A stretch of 19,917 nt of DNA from Dolichospermum compactum NIES-806 (GTDB lineage Bacteria; Cyanobacteriota; Cyanobacteriia; Cyanobacteriales; Nostocaceae), in NCBI RefSeq assembly GCF_002368115.1, contig NZ_AP018316.1:3327202-3347118 (forward strand), given 5' to 3'. The number at the start of each line of letters is the position of its first letter. Position 1 is the stretch's first letter. Below the pieces are notes generated by a model. That model did no database searches. It was not told the DNA's origin and saw only the letters and a list, made by a program, of their open reading frames with translations. Shown here piece by piece: positions 1-7,317 of this stretch. A program made the translations under genes and the position numbers.

Positions 1-2394
1 TGGAGTCGCACCAAAGTAATTAGCAGGGTCAGCATCAGGGGCTACATCCTGCCCGCTGAGATCCTTAGCATTGACAGTTGCAATGTTGGTGTACTGACCA
101 GCAGTAACTGTTTTTGTCGCTTGGTACTTCCAGATTTCTCCAGTGTCAAGTTCGTTGTCTAAATCTATGTCACCAGTGTTGAATCCGCCGGAGTTCACGA
201 CGGGGTTAGGGGCAAAGGAAGAATCGGGACCGCCATCATCAACGACAGTCACATTCTTCAGGGGATTCCCACCGTTATTGCTGACATTATAGGTAAACGT
301 TGCTGTACTGCCCACCAGAATCACCGGACCTGTCGGGCTGTCTGCATCCTGTCCATTAATGAACTTCTTAATAGCCAGCGCTGGCAATGGCAGTACATTC
401 GTTCCCACATCGAGGTAGGGAGAACTTGCTGTTGAGCCAAAGTTTGGATTGTTATTAATGTTAGTTGTAGGGGGAGTGGATAACGGATTTGGGACGTTAC
501 CTTGCGGTGTCTGATCCTCCCCGTAGGCAACTGCAATTAACGCACCATCGGTCGTAAACAGGCGTGCCCCACTCTGATCGCTGTCATTAAATTTGGAGTC
601 GTACAGGCGAACTGATTGCAGGGCGTTGACTGTATAGGCGATGTCGTATTTTTGTCCATTAGGTGCGGACAGTGTGCTGTTGGCAGGATTGCCATCCCAG
701 TCCACATAGACGATCGTATTAGTAGTTGCCGTCACCCATAGAGGGCTACCGTTTGCACCGGCGACCACATTCCCATTAGTATCCGACGAACCTTGCGCCC
801 AGCCCACTACCACTTGGCTGGTCAGTCCGTTTTGGGGAGTTAAAGTCCAGCCCCAGTCCCAGTTTTGACCAATATAGTTGCTAGTAGCAGAATCGTAGGT
901 TGCTATGACATCAAAATTCCCACCGTTGGGATTGTTGAGATCGTTACCCGTATAGAAATGGATGCCCGATCCGGACACAGTTGGTGTGTAGCGAACAGTC
1001 TCACCAGCAGCTACAGTCAAGTTCCCTGTGCCAGCCGTTGTGCGATAGTTGACCGTAATGGTGCCACTGCCAGGATTGTAAAGAAAATAGCTGACTGGAC
1101 CGGAATTGTTACTAGGGGTAACTGTTGTGGTGACAGGAGAATAGTAACTGTTACCCAACTTGTCCAGAGGCTTAAGAGCAAAGGAGTCTGACTGGAAGTT
1201 GGCATTAATCACCCCTGTAACCAAGTCAACTTGAACGGGATTACTCGCTAAAACCCTTGAGTTCACATTGATTCCTGGTCCACTGGGAAGGGAAGGATTG
1301 CTGCCATCCCCAGTGCCTCGGACAACATAGGTTTGTCCTTGATTGAGGGTTACGTTGACATCGGTGGCATCAGCAAAATCGCCATCCCCGTTGACATCAA
1401 TTTGAACCAGGGTATTGTCTTGAGCCGCACCGACCGCCAGTCCGGCGTAGCTGAACATACCATTGTCGTTGGTCAGGTTTTGCCCCACTGGGACTTTGTA
1501 ATCTTTGCCATAGCGGAAGATATCAAAAACCTCGACTGCTCCTCCTAACACCGATCCCCCACTGCCTTCAACCGTCTGCGGCCAGTAACCGCGAGTCACA
1601 GCGATCGCGGTAGTAGCACCAATCTTGTCTCCCCCATCGAAGTAAATCTGAGTGCCACGAGGGTTGGTGGGAACGACATTCCGCAAAACGACAATATCTC
1701 CAGCCTTGAAGATATCTCCGGTGATACCAGGCGCTGCACCGTTTTCATCAATGCCATCGCCCCAAATCTGAGTGCCTCCTGGATTGCCGATGCTATAAAT
1801 GTTGGTGGGGTTAGTAATATTGGAATCGTAGCCATTTTCCCACTGATCGTAGTAGATCAAGGTTCCGTCACGGCTCATCGTCATGGAAATAATACTGATA
1901 ATGCCATCGGAGACGTTATTTTCTAGATCGTTGAAAATGTAGTTAACTTGCTGCTCTGGCACAGGCACGAAGTAAGTCTGTAATAATGCTGGATCGGCAT
2001 CCGTAAATGTCGTCGTTGCCACTTGGTCATCCGTTGTCCCAAACGTACGATCCGCACCACTGCCCGTCGCCGTCAAAATCAACCTCGCATTGAACGCATC
2101 AGGCGTACCACTACCAGTGCCATTATTATCCGTTGGCACGCGCCAGACTACCAACACCTCTCCATTTGCTATGTCATCCAATTCACTAGCACCCCCGTCT
2201 GTAACGGAAAAGGGCTGATACACATCCGCATTACCATCATCGCCAAAATCATCGGGGTCATCTTCGATCGCAAATGTAATCGTTGAGCCTTTAGCAAATC
2301 CACTTGCTGTAATCTTAACGGTTTCACCGGGAGCGTAATCCGCTTTATCCGTACTAACCGTCATGTCTTGGTTGGGCAATAAGTTATCTGTCAT
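1..2394 (-). CDS. Large repeat-domain (DUF11-like) surface/secreted protein, 3' end beyond the window
   Basis: An uninterrupted minus-strand reading frame starts at ATG 2394-2392 and stays open for 798 codons to the window edge, so the C-terminus is missing. The N-terminus (MTDNLLPNQDMTVSTDKADY) has no signal peptide. Residues about 10-110 look like an Ig-like beta domain ending in an Asp/Gly-rich segment. The middle is rich in Asn, Gly, Thr and aromatic residues, without a recognisable enzyme motif. From about residue 670 there is a 'conserved repeat'/DUF11-type unit (GSTATFTYNVSNNGGNPLKN, then VTVVDDGG and a TVTAGQYTNIATV segment). Such proteins are usually long, with several repeats, and are thought to be exported or displayed on the cell surface; that is inference here. 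It lies 47 bp behind the 242-aa gene and is probably cotranscribed. Its codons are more GC-rich than most of the window. Confidence 0.8.
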   Translation of the reverse strand, partial: MTDNLLPNQDMTVSTDKADYAPGETVKITASGFAKGSTITFAIEDDPDDFGDDGNADVYQPFSVTDGGASELDDIANGEVLVVWRVPTDNNGTGSGTPDAFNARLILTATGSGADRTFGTTDDQVATTTFTDADPALLQTYFVPVPEQQVNYIFNDLENNVSDGIISIISMTMSRDGTLIYYDQWENGYDSNITNPTNIYSIGNPGGTQIWGDGIDENGAAPGITGDIFKAGDIVVLRNVVPTNPRGTQIYFDGGDKIGATTAIAVTRGYWPQTVEGSGGSVLGGAVEVFDIFRYGKDYKVPVGQNLTNDNGMFSYAGLAVGAAQDNTLVQIDVNGDGDFADATDVNVTLNQGQTYVVRGTGDGSNPSLPSGPGINVNSRVLASNPVQVDLVTGVINANFQSDSFALKPLDKLGNSYYSPVTTTVTPSNNSGPVSYFLYNPGSGTITVNYRTTAGTGNLTVAAGETVRYTPTVSGSGIHFYTGNDLNNPNGGNFDVIATYDSATSNYIGQNWDWGWTLTPQNGLTSQVVVGWAQGSSDTNGNVVAGANGSPLWVTATTNTIVYVDWDGNPANSTLSAPNGQKYDIAYTVNALQSVRLYDSKFNDSDQSGARLFTTDGALIAVAYGEDQTPQGNVPNPLSTPPTTNINNNPNFGSTASSPYLDVGTNVLPLPALAIKKFINGQDADSPTGPVILVGSTATFTYNVSNNGGNPLKNVTVVDDGGPDSSFAPNPVVNSGGFNTGDIDLDNELDTGEIWKYQATKTVTAGQYTNIATVNAKDLSGQDVAPDADPANYFGATP

Positions 2395-2441
2395 GACTAT
2401 TTGCTCTCAGTAAAATAGTTGAATTGAAGTGAATTTCCCAC

Positions 2442-3167
2442 CTATAGGGCAAGGGCAGGGAAGACACTGATCGCATTTCCCGTGGTCTGTGCTAAAAACT
2501 GGCTGTCAATCAACTCCTCATAGGCAGCTAAATCCTGCTGCCAGTAAGCGATCGCCTGATTTAAATTCTCCAAACGTTCCTCCCCTGATTCACCACTCAC
2601 CTCATGGTGGAAATTGCCGGCAAACAACACTGCGGGAACTTCTTCATCTAGCATTTTTAGCTTCACCTCATTAATACCCAATCGCAGTTGGCAGCTTTCT
2701 AAGGTGTAAATCAAGTTAATTCCCGCCTGCATCGGTGCAGTGCCGAAATTCTGCCAGCTACCTTGGGCAAGAATTGTTTCCGTAATATATTCGTAAGCGG
2801 CATCTGGCTGGCCTTCAAAGGTGACAAACCGCTGAGGATTGATGCCCACCGCTCGGTAATCCAGATTAGGCAAAACGGCAGCATAGCGGCGAGCAATGTC
2901 GGCAATCTGCATCTCTTCAAGGTGGTTGCTTATGCCTTGGGAAAAGCTCACCATTTCCGACTGCGCCGACATCCTGATGCCATTTTTGAAGATAATGTGA
3001 GTCCCTCGTGGGGATATTACCGGAGGACGCGCCAATTCCCAGTCTGTGGGAATTACGCCACTACCATTCAGGAAATCTGGAGTTAACAGGGTCGAACTGT
3101 GGTTTCTAATGGCTAAGACAATGGATATATCCTGAATATGTGCAGTTTCATGAAAGTTTTTTAGCAT
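2442..3167 (-). CDS. Hypothetical protein, upstream partner of the large surface protein
   Basis: A 241-aa protein if started at ATG 3167-3165; a TTG immediately upstream (3170) would add one residue. An AAGGAG-type ribosome site about 10 nt before the ATG (7 nt before the TTG) supports a start here. I do not recognise the family. There is no signal peptide or membrane segment, so it looks cytoplasmic. Visible features are a central NLDYRAVGINPQRFVTFEG segment, a beta-rich second half (NLIYTLESCQLRLGINEVKL) and a helical C-terminus containing AIAYWQQDLAAYEELID. The same strand and the 47-bp spacing to the large surface-protein gene suggest an operon, so it might act in that protein's expression, folding or export; this is inference only. 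Confidence 0.75.
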   Translation of the reverse strand: MLKNFHETAHIQDISIVLAIRNHSSTLLTPDFLNGSGVIPTDWELARPPVISPRGTHIIFKNGIRMSAQSEMVSFSQGISNHLEEMQIADIARRYAAVLPNLDYRAVGINPQRFVTFEGQPDAAYEYITETILAQGSWQNFGTAPMQAGINLIYTLESCQLRLGINEVKLKMLDEEVPAVLFAGNFHHEVSGESGEERLENLNQAIAYWQQDLAAYEELIDSQFLAQTTGNAISVFPALAL

Positions 3168-3170
3168 CAA

Positions 3171-3948
3171 TCAATTACTCCTTTCTAAGGTATTGAAGTT
3201 AAGATCAATCGAAATTACTAGTAGACAACGCCGAAAATAACCAATCATTAAAAATTCCTAAAAAGCTGATTTAGTAGGCTCTTGGAGTCTCTCCAAGTAG
3301 AGCAAATACCCTTGTTTAATCTGCTTTTCACATTTTTAATTGTTAATTCTAACGTCCTGTACTATTCCTAATAAATACCTGATTTATTCAGCTTTCATGT
3401 ATTAGGCAAGGTTGATTTTTTGCAGCGTAAAGCTATTACTCATAATTAATCACGACACTTTTCATAACCTTTGTGGAAAATACAAACATTATGATGCCAA
3501 TCAATTTTTATCCACAAATAAGCAAGTGGAAAATTATGAGAAACTCCTTGCTCGTTAAAACCTATCGGTTTAACAGCATTGTGTTTTGGTTGATAAGCCC
3601 GTTACTTTATGTAGGTATAGTACCCACACAAATATATTATTAATTGACAATCTCTTTTACCCTGAGATTTCAGAACAAACATAACATGGATATCTTTACT
3701 TAGCAATAACTATTCTCAAAATTTTCCAGCCAAATTGGCGATTTTCATCCGATAAAACCCTTATCGAAAAAGAACCTGCTAGAGAATATACAAGCTATTT
3801 GATTATAAATAGAGGCAATATTTGATAATAATATGCAACACAAGGTATGTTTAATGTCTCTGGTGCTAGGTTTAATATCGTTTGATATTGGAGGGGGTTG
3901 GGTTCTTGTATTTCACTCAACCAAGAACCGCTATAAGCTAAAATTTGC
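3171..3948. other. Gene-free stretch with small hairpins
   Basis: About 780 bp without a convincing coding frame on either strand. It contains several short perfect inverted repeats: CTTGGAG/CTCCAAG at 3281-3297, CGATAA/TTATCG at 3750-3766, AATATC/GATATT at 3874-3889 and GGTTCTTG/CAAGAACC at 3901-3929. The right end must hold the 3' untranslated region of the SH3b gene, and the left end the promoter of the surface-protein operon. No clear U-tract terminator was seen. Confidence 0.6.
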
Positions 3949-4428
3949 TCACTGAGAACGTTGAATATTACCTGATTTTACCCAACCTTCTTTATCAGTA
4001 TCAGGAATGCGAATTTTTTGCCATTTTTTATCGGCGCTTTCTTCTAAAATAATGACTTTTTTATTACCCCCAACCCCTGCTATACTGGGAGAGTTCGCAT
4101 CTGGTTTTGCTCGCATACTTAACCCATCTGCCCAAGTGACAGTTCCTTCGTAGGCATCTGGTGGTAGTGGCTTGGGTGATTCTGTGGGTGTGGGTGTGGG
4201 TGTAGGGCTAGATGTGGGGTTGGGAGTAGTTAGTTTTTTAGGTGGGGATTTGGCAATGGCTTTGGGCTTTTTGGCTGAGAAAGAAGGATTATCGTTAGGA
4301 TACATTGGCTTGGGAGGAGTTACGGCGGTACGGTTAACAAAATAGAGGGCAACTGTTAAGCCAGTACCTAATAAAACTGCGATCGCTAAGACAAAACCGA
4401 GTATAACTTTAAGTAAGTTTGTCAGCAT
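3949..4428 (-). CDS. Membrane-anchored SH3b-domain protein
   Basis: A 159-aa protein with one N-terminal hydrophobic segment (about residues 8-31), acting as membrane anchor or uncleaved signal. A low-complexity Pro/Thr/Lys/Ser linker follows (about 35-92, including PTPTPTPTESPKP). The C-terminal bacterial SH3 domain spans about 93-156 and has the family start GTVTWADGLSMRAKPD and the end GWVKSGN. SH3b domains usually bind peptidoglycan or other envelope ligands, so the C-terminus probably sits in the periplasm; this is inference. The start at ATG 4428 lies right after the heptamer repeats and has no strong ribosome site. It is downstream of, and on the same strand as, the ycf46-like gene, with about 115 bp of repeats between them, so cotranscription is possible but unproven. 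Confidence 0.8.
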   Translation of the reverse strand: MLTNLLKVILGFVLAIAVLLGTGLTVALYFVNRTAVTPPKPMYPNDNPSFSAKKPKAIAKSPPKKLTTPNPTSSPTPTPTPTESPKPLPPDAYEGTVTWADGLSMRAKPDANSPSIAGVGGNKKVIILEESADKKWQKIRIPDTDKEGWVKSGNIQRSQ

Positions 4429-4437
4429 ATAGTAGGG

Positions 4438-4472
4438 AATTGGTAATTGGTAATTGGTAATTGGTAATTGGT
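4438..4472. repeat. Heptanucleotide tandem array AATTGGT x5
   Basis: Five perfect copies of AATTGGT in a row, just upstream of the SH3b gene's start codon. This matches the short tandemly repeated repetitive (STRR) heptamers known from heterocystous cyanobacteria. Confidence 0.95.
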
Positions 4473-4479
4473 TAGTTTT

Positions 4480-4507
4480 TTTCTTCTTTCTTCTTTCTTC
4501 TTTCTTC
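4480..4507. repeat. Heptanucleotide tandem array TTTCTTC x4
   Basis: Four perfect copies of TTTCTTC on the plus strand, forming a pure pyrimidine tract (GAAGAAA on the minus strand). The tract continues as imperfect pyrimidine sequence to about 4519. Confidence 0.95.
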
Positions 4508-4519
4508 TTCCTTTTCTTC

Positions 4520-4545
4520 CTCCTGACTCCTGACTCCTGACTCCT
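4520..4545. repeat. Heptanucleotide tandem array CTCCTGA x3.7
   Basis: Three full copies of CTCCTGA plus CTCCT. The array touches the stop codon of the ycf46-like gene, which ends at 4544. Confidence 0.95.
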
Positions 4546-6055
4546 ATAATTGACGTTGAATGCGATCGCTTAAAGGACTATATTTAGATGCTAGACGCGC
4601 CCTACCGGCGGCTGCCCATTCTTGGAGTTTTTGAATCTGTTCCACAGCGGTTCGTGCTAAGGGGATAATTTGACTGGCAGCCTCTAAAATATCATCAGTG
4701 GTAAAATCACGGTTTTGACTAAAGCCAATGTGCATGGCTTCAATTAACGTTTGTTCAATTTCTGCACCGGAAAAATCGGGGGTTTCGTAGGCTAATCTCT
4801 CGATTTCATAGCTGTTCAAATTATGGGGACGCAATCGGGATAAATGCACATTGAAAATAGCTTTTCTTTCTTCTTGGCTGGGTAAACCGACAAAGAAAAT
4901 TTCATCAAATCGCCCCTTTCGTAACATTTCTGGTGGTAAAGCCTGAATATCGTTAGCAGTAGTTACGACAAAGACAGGGGAAGTTTTTTCCGCTAACCAA
5001 TTGATAAAAGTCCCAAATACTCGGCTTGTAGTTCCCGCATCACCTTTGCTACCCAAACCAGAAAAAGCCTTATCAATTTCATCAATCCAGAGTATGCAGG
5101 GAGCGAGCGCTTCTGCGACTTGAATCATTTGCCGGGTGCGGGATTCTGATTCACCCACCAAACCGCCAAATAACCGCCCTACGTCTAATCGTAACAGAGG
5201 TAAATGCCAATGGTGAGCGATCGCCTTGGCAGTTAAAGACTTACCAGTTCCCTGAATTCCCACCAACATTAACCCACGAGGATGAGGTAAACCGTATTGT
5301 CGGGCTTTTTCGCTAAAGGAACCCCCACGCCGAATTAACCAATCCTTCAAATTATCCAAACCACCAATATCAGTAATTTCCTCAGTGGCGGGGTAAAAAT
5401 CAAGAATTTGGGTTTGGCGGATAGTTTGCCGCTTTTCTGCCAAAACTAAATCTACATCTTCTGGTTCTAATTGTCCATGAGTGGCAACTCCTCGCGCTAA
5501 TACCCGGCGGATTCTTTCCATAGACAACCCCTGACAAGAACGCACCAAATCATCTAAAAACTTACCGTCAGGTGGATTCCCAGTCGCTTGTAACAACCGT
5601 TCGACCTCCATTTTGATTTCGGGGGCGTTAGGTAGGGGAAACTCAACCACCGTCAGCACTTCCGTTAAATCGTCAGGAATAGCAACGCGAGGGGATAATA
5701 AGACAATATTTTTCGGTTGGGATTTCAGGAGTCGGGCCAAATTACGGAGTTTGCGAGAAATAGCCACATCATCCAAAAACCGATGATAATCCCGTAAAAT
5801 CAGCACCGCTGGGGCAGTAGGAGTCAACTTTTCCACAAACTCCAAAGCCTGTAAGGGGTTACGTTTCCCAAACCCCACATCATTGGGACTACCCTGATAA
5901 CCGTCCACAAAATCCCAAGTATACACCGGACGATTACCTTGATTTGCCGCCTCTTCCCGAATCGCCGCCTCTACCCGTTCCTCCTCATAAGTAGGAATAT
6001 AAATCAACGGATAACGGGCGCGGAGTAACAATTTAAACTCATCACGAAAATTCAT
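4544..6055 (-). CDS. ycf46: Ycf46-like AAA ATPase
   Basis: A 503-aa AAA ATPase. Residues 1-220 form an N-terminal region resembling a degenerate AAA module without a Walker A motif. The active AAA core has Walker A GIQGTGKS (266-273), Walker B ILWIDEID (321-328), sensor-1 Asn in TTAND (about 368) and the second-region-of-homology arginines in LRKGRFDEIFF (R379, R382). A helical lid and a basic C-terminus follow. Length and architecture match Ycf46, a soluble protein conserved in cyanobacteria and red-algal plastids; from memory, the Synechocystis homologue has been linked to regulation of CO2 utilisation. The start at ATG 6055 gives the expected N-terminus MNFRDEFKLLLRARYPLIYI. The AAA-family call is firm; Ycf46 rather than a paralogue is likely. 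Confidence 0.88.
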   Translation of the reverse strand: MNFRDEFKLLLRARYPLIYIPTYEEERVEAAIREEAANQGNRPVYTWDFVDGYQGSPNDVGFGKRNPLQALEFVEKLTPTAPAVLILRDYHRFLDDVAISRKLRNLARLLKSQPKNIVLLSPRVAIPDDLTEVLTVVEFPLPNAPEIKMEVERLLQATGNPPDGKFLDDLVRSCQGLSMERIRRVLARGVATHGQLEPEDVDLVLAEKRQTIRQTQILDFYPATEEITDIGGLDNLKDWLIRRGGSFSEKARQYGLPHPRGLMLVGIQGTGKSLTAKAIAHHWHLPLLRLDVGRLFGGLVGESESRTRQMIQVAEALAPCILWIDEIDKAFSGLGSKGDAGTTSRVFGTFINWLAEKTSPVFVVTTANDIQALPPEMLRKGRFDEIFFVGLPSQEERKAIFNVHLSRLRPHNLNSYEIERLAYETPDFSGAEIEQTLIEAMHIGFSQNRDFTTDDILEAASQIIPLARTAVEQIQKLQEWAAAGRARLASKYSPLSDRIQRQL

Positions 6056-6296
6056 AAAAGTAATTATGCTTAAATTTTTAAATTTAGGATTTTAAAAAAA
6101 TCTCTAACTTATAATACATGAAGTAGGTTGACCTTGAAAATTGTCGTTATGGCAAGGCAATAGACAATAGGCAAGTTTTCCAAAAATTCTCTTATGTCGA
6201 ACTCAGGTTAGGTATGGCAAAGATAAGTAATTTTACATAATTTTTTACTTTAAAAATTAACTTATTCTCTATCTCCGTGTCAAATTTAAACTCTGT

Positions 6297-6324
6297 TGAT
6301 CTAAAATATAAATTACGGTATAAT
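6297..6324 (+). promoter_or_regulatory. Possible sigma-70 promoter of the antitoxin-toxin operon
   Basis: TTGATC (6297-6302) and a consensus TATAAT (6319-6324) are separated by 16 bp. The implied transcript would begin near 6331, about 28 nt before ATG 6359, and after an upstream in-frame TTG at 6326. This favours the ATG as the real start of the antitoxin. Confidence 0.35.
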
Positions 6325-6358
6325 TTTGATAAAACAGATTTTTATTTCTAAATCCACC

Positions 6359-6616
6359 ATGAATAAAGTTACATTAGAGATTCCTGATCAATTAATGAAT
6401 CAATTGCAAAATCAATCTGATTCTTTACAAAATGTTTTGCTTAAAGCCTTGGAAGCATATTTAGCGGTAGAACCATCAAATTTAATCAAAACTAAAACTT
6501 GGGAACTCTGTGGAAGTTTAGAAATTCCTAATCCTGACCCTGAATTTATAATTAAAGATCAACAAGCAGAATTATCTACTAACTATGCAGAACATATTGA
6601 TGATATTTTATATTAA
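6359..6616 (+). CDS. VapB-type antitoxin-like protein
   Basis: An 85-aa protein from ATG 6359 (MNKVTLEIPDQLMNQLQNQ). An upstream TTG at 6326 would add 11 residues but lies at the edge of the likely promoter. The N-terminal strand followed by helices resembles ribbon-helix-helix DNA-binding antitoxins. The acidic, extended C-terminus (IPNPDPEFIIKDQQAELSTN) fits the segment that wraps the toxin. It is 24 bp upstream of a PIN-domain toxin gene, the standard order for vapBC loci. It would neutralise the toxin and repress the operon. Here the partner is a pseudogene while this frame is intact. The antitoxin call rests mainly on context and size. Confidence 0.7.
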   Translation: MNKVTLEIPDQLMNQLQNQSDSLQNVLLKALEAYLAVEPSNLIKTKTWELCGSLEIPNPDPEFIIKDQQAELSTNYAEHIDDILY

Positions 6617-6640
6617 ACTCAACTATTTTAATATAAAATC

Positions 6641-7158
6641 ATGAATCAAGAAATAATTGTTGATACCTCAGCTTTAATTGCTTTTTTTGTTAAATCTGAA
6701 ACCAATCATCAACTAGCAAAACAATATACATACCATAATCTAAATCATCGCTGGATTATCTTAGAAACAGTATTTGATGAAACAGTCACTTAGATTAGAA
6801 GTAAAATCTCTAGTGATGCTTCTATTAAAATTGGTCAAGTTTTAAGAACTGAACATAGTTATATCGTATCCGCTCAATAAATGGGGGCGGACTACCCATT
6901 CGGGGACGATTTTACGCCATTTGAGGCTTGTCATGGAAGGATTTACCCCGGATTATTGAGCGGTTACGTTATATCAATATTTCTGATCAAGATGATCAAC
7001 TTATCTGGGAGACTTTTTGTAAATATAATGATAAAGAATGGAGTTATACTGATTGTTCTATTTTAGTAATGGCAAATCGTTTAAGTGTCTTTGAAGTTTT
7101 TGCCCTTGATGAGCATATTCGTCAGATGGCAGGATTAGGTATTGTTTGTGTGCCATAA
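6641..7158 (+). pseudogene. Broken VapC-like PIN-domain toxin, interrupted by a MITE
   Basis: The frame starts at ATG 6641 with MNQEIIVDTSALIAFFVKSE, including the first PIN aspartate, and continues to LETVFDETVT. Codon 51 (6791-6793) is TAG where a Trp codon would be expected before IRSKISS. The frame resumes to LRTEHSYI and is then cut by a 102-bp insertion (6866-6967). Removing the insertion and one copy of its 8-bp target repeat restores the frame exactly: SYI is followed by NISDQDDQLIWETFCKYNDK, then EWSYTDCSILVMAN (third PIN acidic residue), VFALDEHIRQ and a stop at 7158. The ancestral protein would be 135 aa. PIN toxins cleave RNA; this copy cannot make a full product without both stop readthrough and excision. 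Confidence 0.92.
6866..6967. mobile_element. 102-bp MITE, IS66-like ends
   Basis: The element has 15-bp terminal inverted repeats, GTATCCGCTCAATAA on the left (6866-6880) and the complement of GTAACCGCTCAATAA on the right (6953-6967), with one mismatch. Perfect 8-bp direct repeats GTTATATC flank it (6858-6865 and 6968-6975), and excision restores the toxin frame. It is too short to code for a transposase. Ends beginning GTAA and 8-bp duplications are properties of the IS66 family, so mobilisation by an IS66-type transposase is the likely origin. Confidence 0.92.
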
Positions 7159-7317
7159 AAAATATTTCACAACACATAAATTAGATTTTTTGTCAATGGT
7201 TAATTTCTAAATCATATCAGATTATCCTGTACCCATCCTTTGAAAAATATAATATAAGTTATATTTTTTATATACAATAATAAATACAGTCAATATCTAC
7301 CACTAATAAAAAAATCT

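Noticed and set aside
865..1191. Plus-strand open frames within 1-2394
   Set aside because: They are antisense shadows of the continuous 798-codon minus-strand frame, which has coherent domain composition.
3901..3929. Terminator of the SH3b gene
   Set aside because: The 8-bp stem lies downstream on the right strand but is followed by CAACCCCCTCC rather than a U-run, so I list it only as a hairpin.
4438..4545. CRISPR-like array
   Set aside because: The repeats are 7 bp, directly abutting and without spacers; they are simple tandem repeats. No CRISPR array was seen elsewhere.
6881..7066. Open frame beginning in the MITE
   Set aside because: It starts inside the transposable element and runs out of phase through the toxin's 3' half; a by-product of the insertion.
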